Assembly: GCA_016719885.1 (NCBI GenBank)
Contig: JADJYF010000027.1
Coordinates: 1-64,000 of the forward strand
Direction of reading: 5' to 3'
DNA from: Pseudomonadota bacterium
GTDB taxonomy: Bacteria > Pseudomonadota > Gammaproteobacteria > Ga0077536
DNA length: 64,000 nt
Below are positions 51,701 to 60,400 of this stretch, one piece after another. How positions within the stretch are numbered: the first letter of the stretch is position 1; each line of letters starts with the position of its first letter. The position numbers and the translations under genes are program-made. Under the pieces are notes generated by a model. It ran no database searches and had not been told where the DNA came from. It saw nothing but the letters and a program-made list of their open reading frames with translations.

Positions 51701-52795
51701 CTCTTCCTCGACGTGGTGTTGCTGCTGGAAGGCGGACAGGTCGCCGGCCGCGAGTCGGTCCAGCACACGGCGTGAGGATTCGATGGGCTTCATCAGCCGC
51801 CGGCTCAACAGCACGCCGCTCACCAACAACAACAGGGTGGTGACCGACAGCGTGATCTTGACCGAGCGGGCCGCCGCCTCGATGGATGCAAAGGCGCTCT
51901 GGTGCGGGGTGGTCAGCATCACGGTCCAGCCCGAGATCCGCTCGCTCGATTGGTCGTCGTATTGCAGTGTGCGGCTGGCGGCGATGCCGTAGATCGGCCT
52001 GTCGCCCGACAACGCGGCGACGGGCGGACGCTTCTCGTGATTGGCGAGCAGCACTTCGCTGGTCGCCGCATCGACCAGCGGCGGATTGCGTGTCACCGGG
52101 TTGGGCCGCTTGTCGTCGTAGATGACGTGCTGCGTCTGGTCGATGACCGTAACGGCGATATGGTGCTTGTGCACGCTGTCCCACGATGCCTTGGTGTCGG
52201 CAATGACGGCCACCACGCGCTCGAAATCCATGACCCGTGCGACCACGCCCAGCGCTTGCCCGTCAGCGCCCGTCACCGCGCGCGCGATGACCATGCCGAG
52301 ACGCTCGGCGCCGGCGGCGCCGGGCAGCAGGTGGCGCTCGGGGCCGGCGAGAATGCTCGCGCCGCTGGTGCGCAGCGCTTCGAGGTACCAGGATTTGCGC
52401 GCAATGGCGGCGCTGTCGAGACCATCATTGGCATCGCTTTCGAGTCCGGCGCTGGCCAGCACCTCGCCGCTCGGAGCCAAAAGCAAGAGGGCATCGTGGC
52501 TGCCTTCGCCCTGCATGCGTGCCTTCATTTCGCTGGAGAAATGCCAGCGTAAATGCGGCGTGTCGCCACCGTCGGCGAGCGCCGCGAGCGACAGCGCCAG
52601 GGCGTCCAGGTCGCGCCGCTCCCCCAGCAGGGTATGGTCTATATCGTCGAGCAGGTTACGCGCGCCGACGTCGAAGTAAGCCTGCGTCTCGGCACTGTAG
52701 ATGTCACCGAGGTCGCGATAGGTGTAGAGGACGAGCATGCCCGGCACGAGGCCGAAGGCACACAGGGCAAGGACGATGCGTGTTCTCAAGTTCAT
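48773..52795 (-). CDS. Hybrid histidine kinase (Cache-HAMP-PAS-PAS-HisKA-HATPase-REC-REC-Hpt)
   Basis: This is a 1340-residue protein. TM1 is at the start (IVLALCAFGLVPGMLVLYTY), a Cache-like periplasmic sensor runs to about 305, and TM2 is SVTTLLLLVSGVLLS. HAMP and a coiled coil follow. PAS 1 lies near 425 (ATEMLWETDADLRYTYLSEG) and PAS 2 near 560 (ASDGILVARPDGAIIDANRA). The H-box is FLANMSHEIRTPMN, HATPase motifs are LLNLMTNAIKF and GGTGLGLAICK, the receivers hold VVDDHALCRQV and LLVEDNEINQQI, and a C-terminal Hpt holds RHAHTAKGVLGYVGA with the phospho-His. This is a complete BarA/RcsC-type phosphorelay in one chain. The final target may be the stand-alone regulator encoded divergently. Confidence 0.9.
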   Translation of the reverse strand: MNLRTRIVLALCAFGLVPGMLVLYTYRDLGDIYSAETQAYFDVGARNLLDDIDHTLLGERRDLDALALSLAALADGGDTPHLRWHFSSEMKARMQGEGSHDALLLLAPSGEVLASAGLESDANDGLDSAAIARKSWYLEALRTSGASILAGPERHLLPGAAGAERLGMVIARAVTGADGQALGVVARVMDFERVVAVIADTKASWDSVHKHHIAVTVIDQTQHVIYDDKRPNPVTRNPPLVDAATSEVLLANHEKRPPVAALSGDRPIYGIAASRTLQYDDQSSERISGWTVMLTTPHQSAFASIEAAARSVKITLSVTTLLLLVSGVLLSRRLMKPIESSRRVLDRLAAGDLSAFQQQHHVEEEFDSVFNALEILRVKLGEREDREAEIRRLNDELEQRVLARTAELKAETGRSREGAQRFRDFVQAATEMLWETDADLRYTYLSEGCAPVIGLAPDTLIGKVCNYLVPPAGVPANHAAWREQRAIVTARQPFHNFELQFTNALGVDVVMQVSGVPTFGIDGVFRGYRGVGRDLTAQRRAERERAAAELRTRLVFDTASDGILVARPDGAIIDANRAAERILGYPEGGLVGANVAQVVPDSGHFDFLALHAESGAGAVREIGMRRADGTDIKVDLAASRGSNGDGTLFIGVIRDASQRLTNEALLIEAREKAEGATRAKADFLANMSHEIRTPMNAVIGLAHLALKNDPPPQTRDYLQKIHTAGGALLGIVNDILDFSKIEADKLELEEVPFRLDQVVANVVGMLGLRVREKGLLLVIDNPPGVPQALRGDPLRVQQVLLNLMTNAIKFTHAGEIHLRIRMLAQHDGEVQLEIAVADTGIGLNPRQVAELFQSFAQADSSHTRRYGGTGLGLAICKRLVGMMGGDIVCESSEGVGSTFRFDLRLKLAADQAPLRAPDWLRALRVLVVDDHALCRQVVGEMLQALGCHAQCAEDGRVALTMMHDATAANAPFDLVLMDWRMPDIDGIEATEMIKRDATLTARSRIVMLTAFDDADLRKRALRAGMDGFLVKPLSTNDLLQSILALYAQEGDSVHGRAQAAEAAELSERLAGVRVLLVEDNEINQQIAVTLLSDAGALVETAVNGRIAVEYLEARGAAAFDCVLMDIQMPEMDGYEATRRIRAWPDFEKLPIIAMTAHAMAEARERCYAVGMNEHLVKPIDPEALYATVERIVGARARVTVELAAAPPPAAALDASLPDLASVEVPGVDIAAALRRLGGRESLYLRTLNQFLSRGAGSAEDIAASLAAAAQSDAVRHAHTAKGVLGYVGAARAQALAAELEERLAADGDSAEVERLLGQFREELATLVTHLTSLVKARVAA

Positions 52796-52942
52796 GCCCG
52801 CTTAGCGGCAAATCACCACCTTTCTTGATGAAATCGGCGCCGTGCCGCTCAAGCCCGGCGGCGTGCTGCCGCTAGTGCCTGGTTGACGTTGCGCGCGCAC
52901 GGGCCGGGCGCGACCACGAATCGACCATCAAAGAGGCGCTGC

Positions 52943-53875
52943 ATGAACTCCACTCCCCGCATCCTGGCTATCGACGACGAACCCTTGTTTCTCGAAATCA
53001 TCAGCGAATTGCTCGACGACAGCGGTTACGAGGTAGAAACGGAGGAATGCAGTCTCACCGCCTGGCAGCGTCTCAAGGCCGCGCCGCATGCCTTCGATAT
53101 CCTGCTGCTCGACTGGCAGATGCCGGAGTTGAACGGCTTGGAGCTGCTGCGCCGAATCAAGGCCGACGACGAGCTCAAGCACCTGGCGGTGGTGATGCAG
53201 ACCGCGCTGTCGGACAAGGCCCATGTCGCCGAGGGCTTGTCGGCCGGCGCGTTCTACTACCTCGTCAAGCCCTTCGAGCAGCAGGAACTGCGCGCCATCG
53301 TCGACGCGGCAGTGGCCGACCTGCGCCGCGAGCATGAACTCACCAGCCGTCTCGAAGCCGATCGCCGTGCGCTCGGCGCCTTGCATCACGCCGAGTTCCG
53401 CATCCGCACCATGGAAGAGGCGCGTGAACTCGGCATTTTCATCGCCAATACCTGTCCGGAATCGCAGCGCGTGGTGCTGGGCCTGACGGAATTGCTGGTC
53501 AATGCCGTCGAGCATGGCAACCTGGAGCTGAGCTACGAGGACAAGAGCCGGCTGATGGAAGCCGGACGTCTGCATGACGAGATCGCCCAGCGCCTGCGCG
53601 ACCCGCGCTATGCGGCGCGCGCGGTCGCCATCGACTATCGGCGCCGCGAGGACAGCGTCGAGATCACCATCACCGATGAGGGCCCGGGCTTCGACTGGCA
53701 TCGTTATCTCGATTTCGATCCCGAGCGTGCATTCCATTCCCACGGCCGCGGCATTGCGATGGCGCGCAAGCTGAGCTTCGACCATCTCGACTATCGCGGC
53801 CGCGGTAACGAAGTGTTCGTTTCGATGCAGTTCGCCAAGCCGCAGGGCGCGACGACGGCCGCCATCGCCGCCTGA
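52943..53875 (+). CDS. Receiver domain fused to an RsbW-like ATP-binding (HATPase) domain
   Basis: This is a 310-residue protein from ATG 52943. Residues 1-125 are a receiver (ILAIDDEPLFLEIISELL, ILLLDWQMPELNG with phospho-Asp, LVKPFEQQEL). A short coiled linker leads to a GHKL ATPase domain: VVLGLTELLVNAVEHGN (N box), TDEGPGFDWHRY (G1) and HGRGIAMARKLS (G2). There is no H-box, so it is not a normal histidine kinase. The ATPase most resembles anti-sigma-factor kinases of the RsbW type. It could phosphorylate an anti-sigma antagonist when its receiver is modified. It is divergent from the REC-REC-Hpt kinase over 147 bp. Confidence 0.82.
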   Translation: MNSTPRILAIDDEPLFLEIISELLDDSGYEVETEECSLTAWQRLKAAPHAFDILLLDWQMPELNGLELLRRIKADDELKHLAVVMQTALSDKAHVAEGLSAGAFYYLVKPFEQQELRAIVDAAVADLRREHELTSRLEADRRALGALHHAEFRIRTMEEARELGIFIANTCPESQRVVLGLTELLVNAVEHGNLELSYEDKSRLMEAGRLHDEIAQRLRDPRYAARAVAIDYRRREDSVEITITDEGPGFDWHRYLDFDPERAFHSHGRGIAMARKLSFDHLDYRGRGNEVFVSMQFAKPQGATTAAIAA

Positions 53876-53980
53876 GGGCATCACGCCCGGCGCCTGAACG
53901 ACTCGCGGGTGGCCGTACCCCGCGCCTAGAATGCCTGACGCGCGCGGAACGTCCGCGCGTGCCCTGCAAGGCGCGAGGAG

Positions 53981-54829
53981 ATGGCCGTGCACAGCGAGCA
54001 GTCCGACAATTTCAGCCGTTTCGCGCTGGGAGAGCCCTTGCCGTCGTGGTCGGTGACGGCGGTCAACGACGCGGTCGACAGCGGCAATCCCATCCACGAT
54101 GACAGCGCTGCGCAGGCCTATGGCTTCGGCGCCGGCCTGGTGCCCGGCGTCACCACCTACGGCTACCTGCTGCATCCGCTGCTGGCGACCTTCGGCCTCG
54201 ACTTCCTGCGTCGCGGTGCCAGCGACATCCGCCTGCGCAGTCCCATCCATGCCGGCGAGCAACTCGAGGTTGCGGCCAGCCTCAGTGCCGCGTCGCCGAG
54301 TGCCGTGAGTATCACCCTCGAAGTCACCAATCGCCGCGGCCAGCAGTGCGCGCTCGGTGTCGCGCATCTGCCGGCGCCGTCCGCCATCGACCGCGCGCCA
54401 CCCGAGCACGCACGTCTGCCGATGCCGCGTCGCGCGGCCACGCCCGCGGCACTGCGCGCCGAGCCCTTGCTCGGCACGCTGGAGGTTGTGCAGTCACGCG
54501 GGGAAGCGGCGGACTTTGCGCGTGCCGCCATGGACGAGCTGGCCTGCTACGACGACATCGTGCATCCGGCCTGGCTGCTGCGGCAGGCCAATATCCTGGT
54601 CGACCGCAGCGTCGCGGTCGGCGCTTGGGTGCATACCGCCAGCCAGGTGCGGCACCTCGGCACCGCGCAGCCCGGCGAACTCATCACGGTACGCGGGCAG
54701 GTGGTGGCGCTGTACGAGCGCAAGGGCCATGACTACGCCGACATCGATATCCATATCGAAGGCAGGCAGCCACTGATGCGCGTGCTGCACACGGCTATTT
54801 ACCGCCTGGCGGATTCCTCGCGGCCCTGA
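53981..54829 (+). CDS. MaoC-like hot-dog protein
   Basis: This is a 282-residue protein. Near the N-terminus AVNDAVDSGNPIHDDSAAQAYGF gives the Asp-x4-His hydratase motif of MaoC/R-hydratase domains (D..NPIH). GLVPGVTTYGYL, SPIHAGEQLEV and a second hot-dog half with ELITVRGQVVALYERKGHDYADIDI follow. It probably acts on acyl-CoA or another thioester as a dehydratase, or only binds. It starts with no close partner; the nearest metabolic neighbour is the acyl-CoA carboxylase at 57.4 kb. TAGAAT at 53927 may be its -10. Confidence 0.72.
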   Translation: MAVHSEQSDNFSRFALGEPLPSWSVTAVNDAVDSGNPIHDDSAAQAYGFGAGLVPGVTTYGYLLHPLLATFGLDFLRRGASDIRLRSPIHAGEQLEVAASLSAASPSAVSITLEVTNRRGQQCALGVAHLPAPSAIDRAPPEHARLPMPRRAATPAALRAEPLLGTLEVVQSRGEAADFARAAMDELACYDDIVHPAWLLRQANILVDRSVAVGAWVHTASQVRHLGTAQPGELITVRGQVVALYERKGHDYADIDIHIEGRQPLMRVLHTAIYRLADSSRP

Positions 54830-54952
54830 TTTCGCCGCGGCGCTGTTCGGCCGCGGCGTCGCGTGTCGACGCAAGCAACGTCGGCGCGTGGGGCTTGACC
54901 TCGTCGCTGATTCCCCGCCGAATAGGCGCCCCGAATCCACAAGGACAGAACC

Positions 54953-55894
54953 GTGCCCGCAGGCAGCCTGTTGGCTTTGCTCGACGACATCACGACGGTG
55001 CTCGACGATGTCAGTGTCATGACCCAGATGGCGGCCAAGAAGACCGCTGGCGTGCTGGGCGATGACCTGGCCTTGAATGCGCAGCAGGTCGCCGGCATCG
55101 CCGCCGATCGCGAATTGCCGGTGGTGTGGGCGGTGGCCAAGGGCTCGTTCCGCAACAAGCTCATCCTGGTGCCGGCCGCGCTGGCCATCAGCGCGTTCGC
55201 GCCGTGGGCGGTCACGCCGCTGTTGATGGTGGGCGGCGCCTACCTGTGTTTCGAAGGTTTCGAAAAGCTCGCCCATCGTTTCCTGCACAGCGCCGGTGAA
55301 GACGCCGCCGAGCACGCGCAGCTGCTCGAGGCGGTGGCCGACCCGACTGTCGACATGCTGGCCTTCGAGCGCGACAAGATAGTCGGCGCGGTGCGCACCG
55401 ATTTCGTGCTGTCGGCGGAGATCATCGTCATCTCGCTCGGCACGGTGGCGAGCGCGCCGTTCATGCAGCAACTGTCGGTGTTGTCGGCGGTGGCGCTGTT
55501 GATGACCGTCGGCGTGTACGGTTTCGTCGCCGCCATCGTCAAACTCGATGACGCCGGTCTGTATCTCAACGCCAAACCGTCGTCCGCCGCCCGCGCGCTC
55601 GGCCGTGCGCTGTTGGTGGCGGCTCCAGCCTTGATGAAATTCCTGGCGGTGGCCGGCACCGCCGCGATGTTCATGGTCGGCGGCGGCATCGTCATGCATG
55701 GCGTGCCGCTGCTCGGCCATGTCGGCCATGCGCTGGCGGCCTGGGGCGAGGCCCTGCCGGTGGTGGGTGGCGTGCTGCACGTGATGCTGCCTTTGCTGTG
55801 CGATGCACTGGCCGGCGTGCTGACCGGCGCCCTGGCCCTGGCCGGCGTGTCGCTGGCGACGCGCGCGCTGGCGCGACTGCGTGGTCGCGATTGA
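54953..55894 (+). CDS. DUF808 family inner membrane protein (YedI-like)
   Basis: This is a 313-residue protein from GTG 54953. The strongly conserved start SLLALLDDITTVLDDVSVMT, then AAKKTAGVLGDDLALNAQQV, KGSFRNKLILVPAALAISAF and GGAYLCFEGFEKL identify DUF808. About six hydrophobic helices lie between 70 and 300. The family is widespread and of unknown function. Upstream gap 54830-54952 has a TTGACC without a good partner -10. Confidence 0.88.
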   Translation: MPAGSLLALLDDITTVLDDVSVMTQMAAKKTAGVLGDDLALNAQQVAGIAADRELPVVWAVAKGSFRNKLILVPAALAISAFAPWAVTPLLMVGGAYLCFEGFEKLAHRFLHSAGEDAAEHAQLLEAVADPTVDMLAFERDKIVGAVRTDFVLSAEIIVISLGTVASAPFMQQLSVLSAVALLMTVGVYGFVAAIVKLDDAGLYLNAKPSSAARALGRALLVAAPALMKFLAVAGTAAMFMVGGGIVMHGVPLLGHVGHALAAWGEALPVVGGVLHVMLPLLCDALAGVLTGALALAGVSLATRALARLRGRD

Positions 55895-55957
55895 TGATCC
55901 TGCCGCGCTCCTCGCCGGGCGCCCGACTCCAATTTTCAAACCAACGAGGAAACCGCC

Positions 55958-56461
55958 GTGGATGAAGCCGCCAAGAAAACCGCTTTACGCATGATCCCCT
56001 ATGGTCTTTACGTGTTGACCAGCGCCAACGCGCAAGGCGAAGTCGCCGCCGCCACCGTCAACTGGGTGACGCAGACCGCTTTCAAGCCGCCGCTGGTGGT
56101 GGTGGGGGTGAAGACCGATTCCGGCGCGCATGAAATCATCAAGCAGTCGCGTCATTTCGCGCTCAACGTGCTGGGCAAGGATCAGTCGGGTCTCGCCTTC
56201 GCGTTCTTCAAGCCCGCCGAGCGCGACGGTCACACCGTCAACGGCGAGCATTTCCATTTCGGCGTGAGTGGCGCACCGCTGCTGGACAGCGCCGCCGCCA
56301 CCATCGAATGCCGTCTGACGGACACGGTCGAGAACGGTGACCACTCGGTGTTCATCGGTGAAGTGATCGATGCCAGCGTGAAGGAAGCGCCGGCCGGCCG
56401 CCCGGACGATGTGACCTTGACCCTCAAGGACCTCGGCGAGAAGGTGTTTTACGGCGGTTGA
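55958..56461 (+). CDS. Flavin reductase-like FMN-binding protein
   Basis: This is a 167-residue protein from GTG 55958 after GAGGAAACC. The split-barrel flavin-binding fold is indicated by TALRMIPYGLYVLTSANAQG, AATVNWVTQTAFKPPLVVVG and HFALNVLGKDQSGLAFAFF. These proteins reduce FMN with NAD(P)H or bind it. A luciferase-like oxidoreductase at 8.7 kb would need such a partner, but the genes are not linked. REP elements follow directly. Confidence 0.82.
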   Translation: MDEAAKKTALRMIPYGLYVLTSANAQGEVAAATVNWVTQTAFKPPLVVVGVKTDSGAHEIIKQSRHFALNVLGKDQSGLAFAFFKPAERDGHTVNGEHFHFGVSGAPLLDSAAATIECRLTDTVENGDHSVFIGEVIDASVKEAPAGRPDDVTLTLKDLGEKVFYGG

Positions 56462-56470
56462 CAGTCTGTA

Positions 56471-56543
56471 TTGTGGGTCAGGCTTCAGCCTGACATCGAG
56501 TGCCGACTGTGCTTCGAATGTCAGACTGAAGTCTGACCCACAA
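56471..56543. repeat. Paired REP-like palindromes, one of each sequence variant
   Basis: The left unit, 56471-56495, has the stem TCAGGCT-TC-AGCCTGA. The right unit, 56519-56543, is inverted and has TCAGACT-GA-AGTCTGA. The third stem pair is G-C in one and A-T in the other, so pairing is kept. It fills the gap between the convergent flavin reductase and protease genes and may act as a bidirectional terminator. Confidence 0.9.
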
Positions 56544-56548
56544 GTCGT

Positions 56549-57256
56549 TTACGCCCCTTGCAGCACCGTGTGCAGTTCGAACGTCGCCAACGCAAGCATG
56601 CCGAGCAGGCCGAGATACCAGCAGCCGTAGTTGACGCGGGTCGCGAGCGGTATGTCGTAGTAGCCCGCCGGTCGCCCGCCGTCGCCGCGCAGGCTGGCGA
56701 GCAATTGCGGAGCGGCCATGATGGCGATGAGGATCAACATCGGGCTCGGCCGCCACATGAACAGTGCGATGAGCAGTGGCGCGCCTATCCACCAGATTTT
56801 CGGCGATATCACGCCGACGATGCGCCCGCCGTCGAGCGGCGAGATCGGCAGCATGTTGAACAGGTTCAACATGAAGCCGGCATAGGCCAGCGCCAGCAGC
56901 AGGTCGCTGCCCTGGGCACGCGCCAAGAGGTAACAGGCAACGGCGCCGAGCGTGCCGGCGAGCGGGCCGCCGAGACCGACATAGGCCTCGGTCTCGGCGT
57001 CATGCGGCAGCGACTTCATTTGAATCCAGGCGCCGACGAAAGGAATGAAGGTCGGTGCGCCGACGTCGAGGCCACGCCGCCGCGCGGCGATGTAATGCCC
57101 CATCTCGTGGACCAGTATGAGGGCGACGAAGCCCGCCGCGTAGAGCCAGCCGAACACGAACGAATAGGTGATGACCGACAGCGCCATGGTGCCGCAGGTG
57201 AGCAGCACCTTGCCGAGCTTGCCGGCGCCGAGCAGCAGCATGAGCGCTTTGATCAA
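56549..57256 (-). CDS. Site-2 protease family membrane metalloprotease
   Basis: This is a 235-residue protein with about six hydrophobic helices. The zinc motif HEMGHYIAARR is preceded by AAGFVALILV inside helix 2. The third ligand is in the late NMLPISPLDGGRIVGV, the N-P-D-G-type motif with Asp. Both are intact, so it should be active. The family cuts transmembrane helices, often of anti-sigma factors. There is no PDZ domain, so it is the minimal form. It is divergent from the carboxylase gene. Confidence 0.85.
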   Translation of the reverse strand: MIKALMLLLGAGKLGKVLLTCGTMALSVITYSFVFGWLYAAGFVALILVHEMGHYIAARRRGLDVGAPTFIPFVGAWIQMKSLPHDAETEAYVGLGGPLAGTLGAVACYLLARAQGSDLLLALAYAGFMLNLFNMLPISPLDGGRIVGVISPKIWWIGAPLLIALFMWRPSPMLILIAIMAAPQLLASLRGDGGRPAGYYDIPLATRVNYGCWYLGLLGMLALATFELHTVLQGA

Positions 57257-57393
57257 GTGATGAATTCCGCGTGAGGGGACAGCGCGGCACTGTGCCGAGC
57301 AGCGCGCGGCACGTCAATGCGCGCACCACGCCGTGCGCGGCGCACGCGGGCGGCACCCTTGATCGGGCGGGGCGGCGGCGAGACGCGCGCGGT

Positions 57394-57399
57394 TATACT
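57394..57399 (+). promoter_or_regulatory. Probable -10 element (TATACT) of the carboxylase gene
   Basis: TATACT lies about 32 bases before ATG 57431. No convincing -35 is found at 16-18 bases upstream, so another factor or an activator may be involved. Confidence 0.35.
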
Positions 57400-57430
57400 T
57401 CGGCCCTTGTTGCAGCACGCGAGTACCGAC

Positions 57431-60400
57431 ATGACGAGCCGCCGACTTCTTATCGTCAACCGTGGTGAAGTGGCCTTGCGCATCATGCGCAGCGCCGCCG
57501 AGATGGGCTATCACACGGTCGCGGTGTACAGCGATGACGATGCCGACAGCCTGCACGTGACGCGCGCCGACAGTGCGCTGCGCATTGCCGGTCGCGGCGC
57601 GGCGGCCTATCTCGATGCCGGCGCGATCGTCGAACAGGCGGTGGCGGCGCAGTGTTGGGGCGTGCATCCCGGCTATGGATTCCTCGCCGAGCAGGCGCGC
57701 TTCGGCGCGGCCTGCGAAGCGGCGGGGCTGACTTTTGTCGGGCCAACGCCGACCCAGCTCGCGCTGTTCGGCAACAAGCTCGCGGCCCACGATCTCGCGC
57801 GCCAGTGCAAGGTGCCGACCTTGCCTGCCTCCAGTGCGCTGGCGTCGGCGCCGGCCTTGGCGGATTTCCGCGCCGGCCAGGGCGCCGCGGTGGCGGTGGT
57901 GATCAAGGCCGCCGCCGGCGGCGGCGGGCGCGGCATGCGCGTGGTGGCGCCGGGCGCCGACGGCGCGGCGCTGTGGGCGGCCTGCACCTCCGAGGCGCTG
58001 GCGGCTTTCGGTGACGGCAGCGTCTACGCCGAGCGCTATATCGCCAACGCGCGTCACATCGAAGTGCAGGTGCTGGGCGACGGCCGTGGCGCCGTGACCC
58101 ACCTGTGGGAACGCGACTGCTCGACCCAGCGCCGTCATCAGAAGCTGATCGAGATTGCCCCGGCGCCGCATCTCGACGCCGAGACCCGCGATGCGCTGCT
58201 CGACGCCGCGCTGCGCATGGCGCGCCACGCCAACTATCGTGGCCTCGGCACCTTCGAATTCCTGCTCGACGCCGACAACGGCGAGTGGTTCTTCATCGAG
58301 GCCAATGCGCGCCTGCAGGTCGAGCACACGGTGACGGAAGAAGTGCTGGGCCTCGATCTCGTGGCGCTGCAATTGCGCATTGCCAATGGCGCGAGCCTGG
58401 CCGAGCTCGGCATGGATCAGCCACCCGCCGCGCCGCGCGGTTACGCGGTGCAACTGCGCATCAACGCCGAAGTGCTCGGTGACGACGGCACGCCGCGTCC
58501 GGCCAGCGGCCGCATCACGCGCTTCGAAGCGGCCACCGGCCCTGGCATACGCGTCGACAGCGCCGCGCGCCGCGGCTACGCGCCGAGCCCGGCCTTCGAT
58601 TCATTGCTGGCCAAGCTCATCGTGCACACTGGCGGCGACTTCAGCCAGCTGCTGGCGCGCGCGCGCCGTGCCGCCTCTGAATTCGTGATTGAAGGCATCG
58701 CCACCAACCTGCCGCTGCTGCAGGCGGTGCTGGCCGAGCCGGCGCTCGCCAGCGGCGCGCTCAACACCACCTACGTCGAACAGCACGGCGCGGCGCTGAT
58801 GCGCGCGGCCAGTGCCTTTGAACGTGACGAAGGCGAGGTGACGGAAGTGGCGGGCGCCGCGCGCAGCGCGGTGACGGCGCCGCCGGGCTCGACGCTGGTG
58901 GTGGCGCCGATGCGTGCCAGCGTCATCAGCATCGACGTGGCGCCCGGTGCGACGGTCAGGCGCGGCCAGCAACTCGCGGTGTTGGAAGCGATGAAGATGC
59001 ATCACGTGGTGGCGGCCAGCGCCAGCGGCACCATCACCGGCATCGTGGTGGGCGTCGGCGACGTGCTCGACGAAGGCGAAGCGCTGGCGTTTCTCGCCAT
59101 CGATGCCCATGCCGACGATCGCGAGGAAGTGACGCAGGACATCGATCTCGATGCCACGCGCGGCGACCTCGAGGAAGTGCGCGCCGCGCACGCCTTGACG
59201 CTCGACGCCGCGCGCCCCGAGGCGGTGGCCAAGCGCCGCAAGCTCGATGCGCGCACCGCGCGCGAGAACGTTGCCGACCTGTGCGACCCCGACAGCTTCA
59301 TCGAGTACGGTGCACTCGCCATCGCCGCGCAGCGTCGCCGTCGCAGCGTCGAGGATCTCATGAAGAACACGCCGGCCGACGGCATGATTGCCGGCTTCGG
59401 CACCGTCAATGCCGCGCTGTTCGGCGCCGACCACACGCGCTGCGCGGTGATGGCCTACGACTACACGGTGCTGGCCGGCACCCAGGGCCATCACAACCAC
59501 AAGAAGAAAGACCGCCTGTTCGAGATCGCGGCGGAGTGGAAGACGCCCATCGTGTTCTTCACCGAGGGCGGTGGTGGCCGGCCCGGCGATGTCGACACCG
59601 ACGAGCTGTGCATGAGCTGGCTGGATCTGAAAACCTTCGCGACCTGGCCCAAGCTGTCGGGCGTGGCGCCGCGCATCGCTGTCAACGCCGGCCGCTGTTA
59701 CGCCGGCAACGCCGTGATCTTCGGCTGCGCCGACGTCACCATCGCCACCGCCAATTCGAACATCGGCCTGGCCGGCCCGGCCATGATCGAAGGCGGTGGC
59801 CTGGGTAAGTTCAAGCCCGAGGACATCGGTCCCATCGACGTGCAGACCGCCAATGGCGTGGTCGACATCGCCTGCGCCGATGAACGCGAAGCGACCGCCG
59901 CCGCGCGCCAGCTGCTGGGCTATTTCCAGGGTGTGTCACCGCAGTGGACGGCGGTCGATCAGCGTCGCCTGCGGCATTTGATCCCGGAGAATCGACTGCG
60001 CGTGTACGACGTGCGCACCGTCATCCACGCACTGGCCGACGAAGGCTCGGTGCTGGAGCTCAGGCCGCATTACGGCGTTGGTCTTTTGACCTGTTTCATT
60101 CGCATCGAAGGCCAGCCGTTCGGCCTCATCGCCAACGATCCGCGCCATCTCGGCGGCGCCATCGACGGTGACGGCGGCGAGAAGGGCGGGCGCTTCCTGC
60201 AGCTGTGCGATGCCTACAACGTGCCGGTGATCTCGCTGTGCGACACGCCCGGCTTCATGGTCGGCCCGGACAGCGAGAAGACCGCCGCGGTGCGGCGCGG
60301 CTCGCGTCTCATCATCGCCAGCGCCAACCTGCGCGTGCCCTTGTTCTGCATCGTGTTGCGCAAGGGCTATGGTCTCGGCGCACAGGCGATGTGCGGCGGC

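Noticed and set aside
54895..54925. Promoter TTGACC with GAATAG upstream of the DUF808 gene
   Set aside because: Spacing is 19 bases and the -10 is poor; not listed as a feature.
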